Program-made: the position numbers and the translations under genes
Shown here: in pieces, positions 8,819-15,367 of the stretch
Layout of the letters: each line of letters begins with the position of its first letter
How positions within the stretch are numbered: the stretch's first letter is position 1
The notes under the pieces: generated by a model
The model's database searches: none
The model's input: only the letters and a program-made list of their open reading frames with translations
What the model was told of the DNA's origin: nothing
Source of the DNA: Acidovorax defluvii
GTDB taxonomy: Bacteria > Pseudomonadota > Gammaproteobacteria > Burkholderiales > Burkholderiaceae_C
Direction: 5' to 3'
Assembly (NCBI GenBank): GCA_003268905.1
Contig: QLTU01000012.1
Coordinates: forward strand, 44,905 to 108,904
DNA length: 64,000 bases

Positions 8819-9148
8819 TCACGCCTGCCACACCCCAAACCCTGCCGAGCGCAGGTCAATGCCCATCTCGATCTCCCGGTCCACCGCCTCTTCGTAGCCC
8901 ATGGGGTTGAAGCCATCGTACAAGTCAGGCAGCAGGCGCAGACCATATTGCGTCACAAACCGGTTGGCCTGAATGCCCGCCTTGTGCTTGTCAAACCGCA
9001 CATCCGGGTCCAGGCCCGTCATGCCCACGTACACGCAGGGCATGCCTTCCACGTAGCCGGGGTTGCACTTGCGAAAGCGCGGCTCGTTCAGCACGTCCTT
9101 GGAGAGTTCGACCACGTAAACGTGGTGGTGGGGTTTGCGGCGGCGCAT
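8819..9148 (-). CDS. GIY-YIG-like domain protein
   Basis: This 109-residue protein has HHVYVVELSKDVL near the start and VYVGMTGLDPDVRFDKHKAG in the middle, a layout like the GIY-YIG nuclease fold (two short strands, then a conserved R and H-K-x-G). A later Glu (YEEAVDREIEMG) could be the metal-binding Glu. The function is unknown; nuclease activity is inference from the fold pattern. It lies 17 bases after the AbiEii-like gene, probably in the same transcript. The start at 9148 (MRRRKPHHH) was preferred to an upstream in-frame ATG that overlaps the neighbouring gene. Confidence 0.6.
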   Translation of the reverse strand: MRRRKPHHHVYVVELSKDVLNEPRFRKCNPGYVEGMPCVYVGMTGLDPDVRFDKHKAGIQANRFVTQYGLRLLPDLYDGFNPMGYEEAVDREIEMGIDLRSAGFGVWQA

Positions 9149-9165
9149 GGGGCTTGTCAGTCTTT

Positions 9166-9879
9166 TCAAACCTCGGGCAGAACGCGCCGCAGGGCGCGCA
9201 CCTTTTGCCACAGCACCGCCTTGGGCATCTGCATCGCCATGGCCTGCATGCAGCGCTCCAGCCAGCCGGTGCGGGTCTGCAACCGATCAATCGCCTTGCC
9301 CAGGTCGCGCGCCACCGAGGGGCCATAAGCCTCTGCCGCCTTGGCCAGCGCGGCGCGTAGCGCGGGCAAGGGCAGGCCCATCATGGCCAGGTCAATCACG
9401 TCGCGGCTGAACACGCCGTCGTCAGCCTGGCGGTCGGAATTGGCCAGCAGCTTGGAGGCAGCCAGATCCAGCCGCGTCAGCGTGCTCACGCCGCACAGCG
9501 TGTCATCGGCCACCGGGGGCTCCAAAGCAATGCGGGCCTCGCGCACGATTTCCAGCTTGATCGGCTGCCCATCCATCTGCACCTGGGTGCGTATGCCGTA
9601 CTGGTCGGCCCTTATCTCACGCAATGCCTCCAGTGGCTGCGCGTGCGCGTGGGTGATGGCGGCCAACCCGTGCGGGCCGGTGAGCAGTTGCCGCAGCTCG
9701 CGGTAACCCGCCGCGTCGGACACCAAAAAATCAATGTCCACCGACTCGCGGTATTCGCCATGGCGCAGCGCAATGCAGGTGCCGCCGCCAAACAGGCAGC
9801 CATGCTGGCGCAGCGTGTCCCCGTTCAGTGCTTGCAGTACATGCGCAATGCGCTGGTGGTGCGGGCGCTCAAACTGCAT
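9166..9879 (-). CDS. AbiEii/AbiGii-type nucleotidyltransferase (putative toxin)
   Basis: The protein has the DNA polymerase beta-like nucleotidyltransferase signature GGGTCIALRHGEYRESVDIDFLVS at about residues 28-51, including the DxD metal pair, followed by a helical C-terminal half. This layout is that of the AbiEii/AbiGii toxin family, whose studied members modify tRNA and arrest growth. The start at 9879 overlaps the end of the upstream Xre gene by 11 bases, so the two are coupled. About 237 residues. Toxicity is inferred from family and context, not shown here. Confidence 0.75.
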   Translation of the reverse strand: MQFERPHHQRIAHVLQALNGDTLRQHGCLFGGGTCIALRHGEYRESVDIDFLVSDAAGYRELRQLLTGPHGLAAITHAHAQPLEALREIRADQYGIRTQVQMDGQPIKLEIVREARIALEPPVADDTLCGVSTLTRLDLAASKLLANSDRQADDGVFSRDVIDLAMMGLPLPALRAALAKAAEAYGPSVARDLGKAIDRLQTRTGWLERCMQAMAMQMPKAVLWQKVRALRRVLPEV

Positions 9880-10378
9880 CGCTGGCCCCGGTGTTGATTT
9901 CTGTGCTGGGCGGCAGGGCCAACCGCAACGCCTGCAGCAGGGCTTGTTCGTCGGCAGACATGGCCTGCATGTCGAGGTGCCGCGCATTGCGCTCGTAAAT
10001 GCCCAAGGCCTCTGCGGGCGTGAGGGTGTCGGTGCCATGCACCTGCCAGGCCAGCGCACGCAACTGCGGGTAGTCGGCCAGCGGCACCCTGGCCGGAATC
10101 CAGCCGGTGCGGTCGGGTGCTGGCTTTGCTGTATCGGCTGTGCTGGGTGTTGCCTGCAGCCCCATGCCCAGCGCCGCCATGGCGTTGCACCACGCGCCCA
10201 TGGTGACCGATGGCTCGCCCTTTTCGATGCGGTGCAGCGTCACCCGCGACAGGCCCGCTGCCTCGGCGGTCACCGTCGCGCTCAGCCGCAGCGCCTTGCG
10301 CTGGGCACGAATCTCTGCGCCCAAGGCTTGTAGTTGGGCGGCGCATTGCTCGGGGGTAAGGGGTGCGGGTGATGGCAT
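9869..10378 (-). CDS. Xre-family regulator, putative antitoxin of the AbiEii-like protein
   Basis: This 169-residue protein has a helix-turn-helix domain at about residues 20-70 (IRAQRKALRLS, then AAGLSRVTLHRIEKGEPSV). The C-terminal 90 residues are not recognised. It precedes and overlaps the nucleotidyltransferase gene, the antitoxin-first order usual in type II and IV toxin modules. Dyad-symmetric DNA lies directly upstream (10385-10422) and is a likely autoregulatory operator. Confidence 0.72.
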   Translation of the reverse strand: MPSPAPLTPEQCAAQLQALGAEIRAQRKALRLSATVTAEAAGLSRVTLHRIEKGEPSVTMGAWCNAMAALGMGLQATPSTADTAKPAPDRTGWIPARVPLADYPQLRALAWQVHGTDTLTPAEALGIYERNARHLDMQAMSADEQALLQALRLALPPSTEINTGASDAV

Positions 10379-10384
10379 TTGTTT

Positions 10385-10422
10385 CTCATTATTTCCAAAA
10401 CATCAGTTTTGTCAAATATGAG
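10385..10422 (-). promoter_or_regulatory. Probable Xre operator
   Basis: A nested inverted repeat lies just upstream of the Xre start codon: outer arms CTCATTATTT (10385-10394) and AAATATGAG (10414-10422), inner arms AAAAC (10397-10401) and GTTTT (10406-10410). Its position fits autorepression of the Xre/AbiEii pair. Binding is inference. Confidence 0.5.
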
Positions 10423-10487
10423 AATCACTTTCTCGTCTATCGAGCGCTATGGTGCGTAACCTCCGTGCCTATTTCGATTTTTAAAGC

Positions 10488-10540
10488 CAAATTCGGCTCT
10501 GACTCTTGATAGGCAAGCGCAAGGAGCTATAAAAACAGAA
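10488..10540 (+). repeat. Dispersed repeat, copy 5
   Basis: A degenerate copy: AAATTCGGCTCTGAC, then TTGATAGGCAAGCGCAAGGAGC and a TATAAAAACAG tail. Confidence 0.6.
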
Positions 10541-10561
10541 GCAAACTGGGCGCGCAAGGAA

Positions 10562-10873
10562 TCAAGGCGATGAATCTGGTGTGCCCGCCAGTGCCCCCAG
10601 CAACCGCGCGCTCACCTCGGCCGCATCGGGCGTGGCGAACTGCATGTTGTGCTGCTCCGTCAGCGGGCCGTGGCCGGGCTCCATGCCACCGGCTGCGTCG
10701 TAGCCCATGGCCTTGAACTTCCAAACCCCGCCCACCTTTTTTAGCGAGCCCACATTCGCCCCATCGGCCGTGTGCACCGCCACCACCTCTGCGTTGATGG
10801 GCAACAACTGCAAGGGGCCTGCCAGCGGGCCGGGCGGTATGTGGGCGTAGGTGGGGGTGAAAGTGGGCGTCAT
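10562..10873 (-). CDS. Hypothetical protein
   Basis: This 103-residue protein is not recognised. It contains AVHTADGANVGSLKKVGGVWKFKAMGYD, which suggests a small beta-sheet domain, and a C-terminal helix (AAEVSARLLGALAG). There is no signal peptide. It stands alone between two copies of the dispersed repeat, and its codon use looks like that of the core genes. Confidence 0.55.
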   Translation of the reverse strand: MTPTFTPTYAHIPPGPLAGPLQLLPINAEVVAVHTADGANVGSLKKVGGVWKFKAMGYDAAGGMEPGHGPLTEQHNMQFATPDAAEVSARLLGALAGTPDSSP

Positions 10874-10905
10874 TGATGGGCTTTGGTGGTGCTGCAGTTC
10901 TTTGG

Positions 10906-10964
10906 ATGAAATCGGCCTCTAGCGCTTGATGGATAAGCGCAAGCAGCTATCAAAACAGGAGTTT
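10906..10964 (+). repeat. Dispersed repeat, copy 6 (near-complete)
   Basis: The best-preserved copy: GAAATCGGCCTCTAGCGC, TTGATGGATAAGCGCAAGC, then AGCTATCAAAACAGGAG. The last 15 bases recur in inverted orientation in copy 12. Confidence 0.8.
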
Positions 10965-11082
10965 TCTAAATGGCGTCTCCCGGCTCCGCCCCCGTTTGTG
11001 CTGGCTCCAGCAACCGGGTGCCCATGTGCGCTGGGCGGCAGCTTGTACCTTGGCAATCACACCCGCAGCGGGTGCGCCCGGC

Positions 11083-11373
11083 TCATACGGCCATCGCCTC
11101 GCGCAACACCTGGTCCCGAAAGGCGGCGGGCAGGCTGTTGGGCGTGAGCACATCCACCTCCATGCCCAGCAACTGCTTCAGCTCAAACCGGATCGCGCCA
11201 ATGTCCATCAGCGTGGTTTGCGCGGTGGGTTCCACCAACAGGTCGAGGTCACTGTCGGCCGTGTCGTCCCCATGCAGCGCCGAGCCAAACACCCGCACAC
11301 TGCTGACGCGGTGGCGCAGTGCGATCTCGCGGATTTGTGATCGGTACCGGAATAGGGCTTCTGACGGGCGCAT
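11083..11373 (-). CDS. MNT-type nucleotidyltransferase (MntA-like antitoxin family)
   Basis: This is a 96-residue minimal nucleotidyltransferase. The signature VRVFGSALHGDDTADSDLDL has the GSxxxG and DxD elements, and a third acidic residue is probably in MEVDVLTP. Studied MntA-type proteins AMPylate and neutralise a HEPN-family RNase encoded next to them. No HEPN gene is visible on either side here, so the gene is an orphan in this window. Confidence 0.75.
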   Translation of the reverse strand: MRPSEALFRYRSQIREIALRHRVSSVRVFGSALHGDDTADSDLDLLVEPTAQTTLMDIGAIRFELKQLLGMEVDVLTPNSLPAAFRDQVLREAMAV

Positions 11374-11404
11374 AGCTTGGCGTTTAGCGGTGCTACATGT
11401 CTTG

Positions 11405-11468
11405 AATCAAATCGGCCTCTGGCGCCTTTGAATATTACGCTAATAGCTATTAAATAAATAGCAATTTC
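11405..11468 (+). repeat. Dispersed repeat, copy 7
   Basis: The copy has AATCAAATCGGCCTCTGGCGC, a diverged centre, then AATAGCTATTAAATAAATAG, the long AT-rich dyad tail also present in copies 10 and 11. Confidence 0.7.
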
Positions 11469-11472
11469 TGTT

Positions 11473-11691
11473 TCAATCGTTGTTCTTGGTGGTGGACGGC
11501 GTTGTCTGTTCCTGGCGCTTACGCAAATACTCCTGCGGGCTTTCATGCAGCACTTTGCCGTTTTCCTCCACCACCATGTAGGTGTTGGCTCGCCGAGCCT
11601 CTTCCGCTGCGCGCAACCCCGCGCGTGAAAGGGCCGCCAGTGCCGCTTGGGCAGGGTCGAGGATGGGAGTGGGTATGGGAATGGCGCTCAT
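11473..11691 (-). CDS. Small protein coupled to the zeta-like kinase
   Basis: This 72-residue protein is not recognised by fold. It begins MSAIPIPTPILDPAQAALAAL and continues with a charged helix and a polar tail. Its ATG overlaps the stop of the upstream zeta-like gene by four bases (ATGA at 11688-11691), so the two are co-translated. An antitoxin or accessory role is possible from the arrangement alone, although classical zeta systems encode the antitoxin first. Confidence 0.6.
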   Translation of the reverse strand: MSAIPIPTPILDPAQAALAALSRAGLRAAEEARRANTYMVVEENGKVLHESPQEYLRKRQEQTTPSTTKNND

Positions 11692-12215
11692 GGATTAACT
11701 CCTTTGGCCAGTAGCACGGGTTGGTGATGCTGGTTGTTGTACAGAAACCAGGCGTTGACGATGGGCTTGTAGGTCATTTCAAACTGGTTCAGCCCGGCTT
11801 TAAAACGCCGCCGAACCACATCGTCCGGGATGTTGTGTCCGCCCTGGGCTACTCGCAACCGCACCCGCTCAATGGCCATTTCAGCGGTTGGCAGCTGCAG
11901 AAAATACAAGCTGACGTGGTAGCCAAGTGATCGCCAGTGCAGCACCTTCGCTGCATAAGCCCGCCCGGACAGGGTCGTTTCCAACGCAAAGCTGCGCCGA
12001 TGGGCAACGTGGTCGTCTATTTCCGCCAGCATGATGCGCCCCGCCTTGATGGCGGCGACTTCGGGCGCGAAGGGTGACAACCCCGCCGCAATCAGGTCTG
12101 CATTGACGAATACTGGGCAGTGAGCCTCTGCGGGTAGAAACTCGCGTGCGAAGGTGGTTTTACCGGCGCCGTTGGGGCCTGCAATGATGATGGCGCGCGG
12201 CTCGGTTTCAGTCAT
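11688..12215 (-). CDS. Zeta toxin-like P-loop kinase
   Basis: The N-terminus has the Walker A motif [17 protein letters not shown] at about residues 12-28 and a downstream ALETTLSGRAY segment that is typical of chromosomal zeta-like AAA ATPases/kinases. Zeta toxins phosphorylate UDP-N-acetylglucosamine; whether this shorter protein (175 residues) does so is not known. It lies 22 bases downstream of the PLD gene stop and overlaps the next small gene. Confidence 0.75.
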   Translation of the reverse strand: MTETEPRAIIIAGPNGAGKTTFAREFLPAEAHCPVFVNADLIAAGLSPFAPEVAAIKAGRIMLAEIDDHVAHRRSFALETTLSGRAYAAKVLHWRSLGYHVSLYFLQLPTAEMAIERVRLRVAQGGHNIPDDVVRRRFKAGLNQFEMTYKPIVNAWFLYNNQHHQPVLLAKGVNP

Positions 12216-12237
12216 GGATGGGGGGGCGTCCTGCGGG

Positions 12238-12966
12238 TCAGCTCAACGCCAGATCCTGCGGCCACAGAAAGTAAGGGCCAAAACGGGACTTGGCGACAAA
12301 CTCCACCCCCGCCTGCTCACCCTTCGCCGTGAGCGCATGTTTGTCTCCCTGTTGCGAGAGGTAGCCCAATTCGGTGGCCCGGTCCAGCAGTTGTGCCGTT
12401 TTGAGGCCGAACTTCTGCGCCAGCTTGGACGAAGGAATCTTGTCGCCGGCGGATGTTTCGCTGTCGGTGCCGGAGTCTCCCGCAGCTGGCGTTGCCGCAG
12501 GTTCGGGATCGCTGCTGGCGACACGCTCCAGCGAGATGCGCACCTCGTCGCTGATGCGAATGATGCGCTGTGCCTCTTCGTAAGCGTCTTTGTAGAGCTG
12601 TCCGTCGTCGCTGCGCTGAATCAGGATGCCCATCTCGTTGTTGTTCACCTGGCTGAATTCGTACAGATTCAGGCTGGTGATGATGCACATCTCTTCATTC
12701 ATGTAGCACTTGGCGTGCAAGTTCTTGCAGAAGCTGGTGCGTATGTAGGTCAGGCCGCGCAGCCACTCAATCTCTTGCGGCTGTAGCTCGCTTTTGCCAT
12801 AGACGATACGGACGTCGATTTTCAGGCGGTTTTTGTCTGCCAGCAGTTCCTTCATCCGGTCGTTGAGCTTGAGGAAAGGGCTGATCAGGATCAAGCGGTC
12901 TGACGCGCCTTTGATCAGTTCTTCAAGGTGGTAATTGGTGCCGGTGGTCGATAAGAACTTTGCCAT
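12238..12966 (-). CDS. Phospholipase D-like protein with C-terminal DNA-binding-like domain
   Basis: The N-terminal about 140 residues form a PLD-like domain with a single HKD-type motif (LHAKCYMNEEMCIITSLNL), which implies dimerisation to build an active site; proteins of this type are often nucleases. A low-complexity linker (about 150-175) leads to a C-terminal domain SSKLAQKFGLKTAQLLDRAT that looks like a helix-turn-helix or antirepressor-type domain. 242 residues. It heads the short run with the zeta-like gene. A nucleic-acid role is inference. Confidence 0.7.
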   Translation of the reverse strand: MAKFLSTTGTNYHLEELIKGASDRLILISPFLKLNDRMKELLADKNRLKIDVRIVYGKSELQPQEIEWLRGLTYIRTSFCKNLHAKCYMNEEMCIITSLNLYEFSQVNNNEMGILIQRSDDGQLYKDAYEEAQRIIRISDEVRISLERVASSDPEPAATPAAGDSGTDSETSAGDKIPSSKLAQKFGLKTAQLLDRATELGYLSQQGDKHALTAKGEQAGVEFVAKSRFGPYFLWPQDLALS

Positions 12967-13048
12967 TTGTAGTTTTTCCCTGGGATTCGTTGATCTTCGC
13001 GACTTTGCGCCTTGCTATGACGGGTGAGCTTGAGCGCTGCAGTTCCGC

Positions 13049-13319
13049 TCAATGGCCGCTAACCCCTTGCGCCAGCGCGTCGTGCACAAAGGCGTGGCGT
13101 GTCGCGGTACACGTTGCGCGAGAACTGGTCCAGCACGATGATCTCCGCCAGCCGCCCCTCGGGCGTGGCGCGCCATTCAAACAGCTCACACCGCGCCGCA
13201 GCCTCCAGCATGTCGCCAAACCGCGCGCGAATGGTTTCGTCCAGCGCGGCGTCTTTGACGAAGTGCTGCTTGGGGGTTAGCTCTTCGAACCAGAAGTGGA
13301 GGATGGATTGGGGTTGCAT
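13049..13319 (-). pseudogene. Broken DUF924-family gene
   Basis: The open frame begins MQPQSILHFWFEEL and reads into LDQFSRNVYRDTPR, the well-conserved DUF924 core, then loses frame. In the next frame the expected continuation FVHDALAQG is readable before a stop at 13049-13051. A one-base insertion or two-base deletion near 13105 explains this. Intact family members are about 180-200 residues, so the 3' half is missing too. The remnant lies between the PLD gene and the AT-rich NACHT gene, so it may mark a recombination junction. Confidence 0.75.
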
Positions 13320-13328
13320 TCCGCTCAA

Positions 13329-15332
13329 TTATTGGGACAAACCTTTGGTCTTTGATTCACCAGAAAATATGGGAATATTCCCCAAGGTTACGGATGCCAC
13401 CCTATGTATCGGTGTATTCGGAACGTTCTCAATTTTCTTTTTTATCAACGCCGTAAGTTCGGTGCTCTTGGTGGATGCGAGCGGGGTGAGCAGATTGAGA
13501 AACAAGGCGTCTCGCAGTAGGCTTTCCGTTGCCCAGGGTTGTGACTCAATTGTCTCAATGCTTTTGATTGCAGCTTCAGGATATCCGGGTATAGGGGTCC
13601 TTAAGATTTCGTTCGACAATTTCTTAAAAGGCAATAAGGCAGTTGAAAGGCTTGGCCTTTTTGTTTGGTAATAGTAAGGGTGCCTGATGCCGTCCGCGAG
13701 TAGCTGTGACATTGGGAAAACACCGCCTTGTCCATATATTCTTGCAATTTCAAATTGAGATTGAACAAGATGATTTATTGCTGCTTGCCGTGTTTGGAAA
13801 CTAATATAAGGTCCAGTAGCCAAGCAGCGATAAAGTAAACGCAACCAATCTGTGCGTTTTGCCATTGGGGGGTAGTTTGTCAAGCCCTTTAGGCTACTCT
13901 TTGTTATCAAAAAGTCAATAATTTCATCGGCGTCGTGCTGTTGTGCGACTATAAATTCAACGATGCTATTCCAATCTGGATTGTCTAAGTTCTTTTGAAT
14001 TACTTTGAGACCACAACCCCGATTCACAATTGCACGTGCGGCGAAGAATTCTTGAAATGATGTGTGACTAAAGCCATAGTGATCTTGAGAAAACTGTTCC
14101 AATATTCCATGATGACTATCAATTTCTGAGAGCATTCCAACGGCATCATCTGGCGGCAGAGTAAGTCGCACACAAAAATCTGACACGAGCTCAACTGTCT
14201 TTGCCTTGGGGAATATGAAGGTGAGTGCATCTACGGAAAAGTGATAGGCGATCTCTTCAAAGAGTCGCTCTTTTGCCTGATCGGTCAATGACTGGTACGA
14301 CGAATCTCTTCTGAAATTTCTAGTGGTATCCCATTCACGAAGTAGTGTTTGAGAGCAACGATTGAATAGCTCTACCTTGCGTTTTGGGAGTGCTAGGTCA
14401 TGACGAAATTGGATACAAAGTAAGCTCAAAAGCAAAGGCGTTTCTGTAAGCGCAGAAATACCTGGATCATTTTCAATGATTGATAGCAAGTTCTTCGCTT
14501 TGTCCGTTTCACTTGCGAACCAAGCCTTAACAATCTTTTGGACGCTGGCCTTATCTAATTTTGCAATTTCAATTTCATGAAATGCATCAAGCATATCTGC
14601 TTGATAATCGGCAGTTCTACAAGAAATTACAACTTTCGTCTCAGGGTATTTTGAGCAAAAATCTTTAATTTTTTGAAGTAATGCCACTCTATCTGCAATA
14701 GGAACTTCATCCAATGAATCCAATAGCACTACGGCGAGTCCTTTAGTGAGGACTCTTGTTAAGAATGCTTTTGCATATTTATTTGTTTTGGCCTCAATTG
14801 GGTCGGATAGATATTCAAATAGATTTTTGGTGCTCTTGGAGAATAACGGCAGCGGTATGAAGAAGGGGACTAGTGGAGTCTTCAGCTGAGCCTTGGCAAA
14901 AATATCCTTATCGGCGTATGCCAGAGCTAAAAATCTCAAAAAAGTAGTTTTTCCAGCGCCCGGTCCACCAAGGATCGCAATTTTACTTTTATCTTCGACA
15001 TAGCTGTCACCCGAAATTAGTTTCGTACCATTTGAGCTTGCATTAGCACTTAAGCCTGCGGTAATCCACTCATCAGTGAAAAGACGTCTGCGAATAGTTG
15101 TGGATACTCTTGCTGGGTTATATATATCAACCAATTGGGCAGGGCTTGGCATGCCAAGGAGTTTGATGTGTTGAACATCTGCTTTAAGGCTTTGTATATG
15201 TGCCGAATAATATTTTTTCAATAAATCCAGCGATTCAACACTCGCATTCAATCCCTCAAATACTGAGTTGATTGATTGGGTAATTGGTCCATCAAACCAA
15301 CTTGGAATACCACTAACTTCTTCTGTCTCCAT
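13329..15332 (-). CDS. NACHT-domain STAND ATPase, probable anti-phage protein
   Basis: This 667-residue protein has a NACHT NTPase domain: Walker A GGPGAGKTTFL at residues 122-132, Walker B VVLLDSLDEVP around 201-211, a sensor-like VVISCRT near 234-240 and the NACHT-typical FSHTSFQEFFAAR at 421-433. The first 110 residues include LVDIYNPARV, a linker often seen before bacterial NACHT domains, but no recognised effector. The C-terminal 200 residues are unassigned and are not leucine-rich repeats. Bacterial NACHT proteins are known phage-defence factors. The gene is far more AT-rich than its neighbours (roughly 40% GC by eye), so it is probably horizontally acquired. It ends just before the broken DUF924 gene and starts 35 bases from glnS. 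Confidence 0.85.
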   Translation of the reverse strand: METEEVSGIPSWFDGPITQSINSVFEGLNASVESLDLLKKYYSAHIQSLKADVQHIKLLGMPSPAQLVDIYNPARVSTTIRRRLFTDEWITAGLSANASSNGTKLISGDSYVEDKSKIAILGGPGAGKTTFLRFLALAYADKDIFAKAQLKTPLVPFFIPLPLFSKSTKNLFEYLSDPIEAKTNKYAKAFLTRVLTKGLAVVLLDSLDEVPIADRVALLQKIKDFCSKYPETKVVISCRTADYQADMLDAFHEIEIAKLDKASVQKIVKAWFASETDKAKNLLSIIENDPGISALTETPLLLSLLCIQFRHDLALPKRKVELFNRCSQTLLREWDTTRNFRRDSSYQSLTDQAKERLFEEIAYHFSVDALTFIFPKAKTVELVSDFCVRLTLPPDDAVGMLSEIDSHHGILEQFSQDHYGFSHTSFQEFFAARAIVNRGCGLKVIQKNLDNPDWNSIVEFIVAQQHDADEIIDFLITKSSLKGLTNYPPMAKRTDWLRLLYRCLATGPYISFQTRQAAINHLVQSQFEIARIYGQGGVFPMSQLLADGIRHPYYYQTKRPSLSTALLPFKKLSNEILRTPIPGYPEAAIKSIETIESQPWATESLLRDALFLNLLTPLASTKSTELTALIKKKIENVPNTPIHRVASVTLGNIPIFSGESKTKGLSQ

Positions 15333-15367
15333 TTTCTCTCCCTTTTTTTGCTACTGTAGTTCTTACT

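Noticed and set aside
10950..11153. Possible HEPN-type partner for the MNT gene
   Set aside because: The minus-strand frame here has a composition of out-of-frame translation (Arg, Pro, Cys-rich) and lacks the RxxxxH motif of HEPN RNases.
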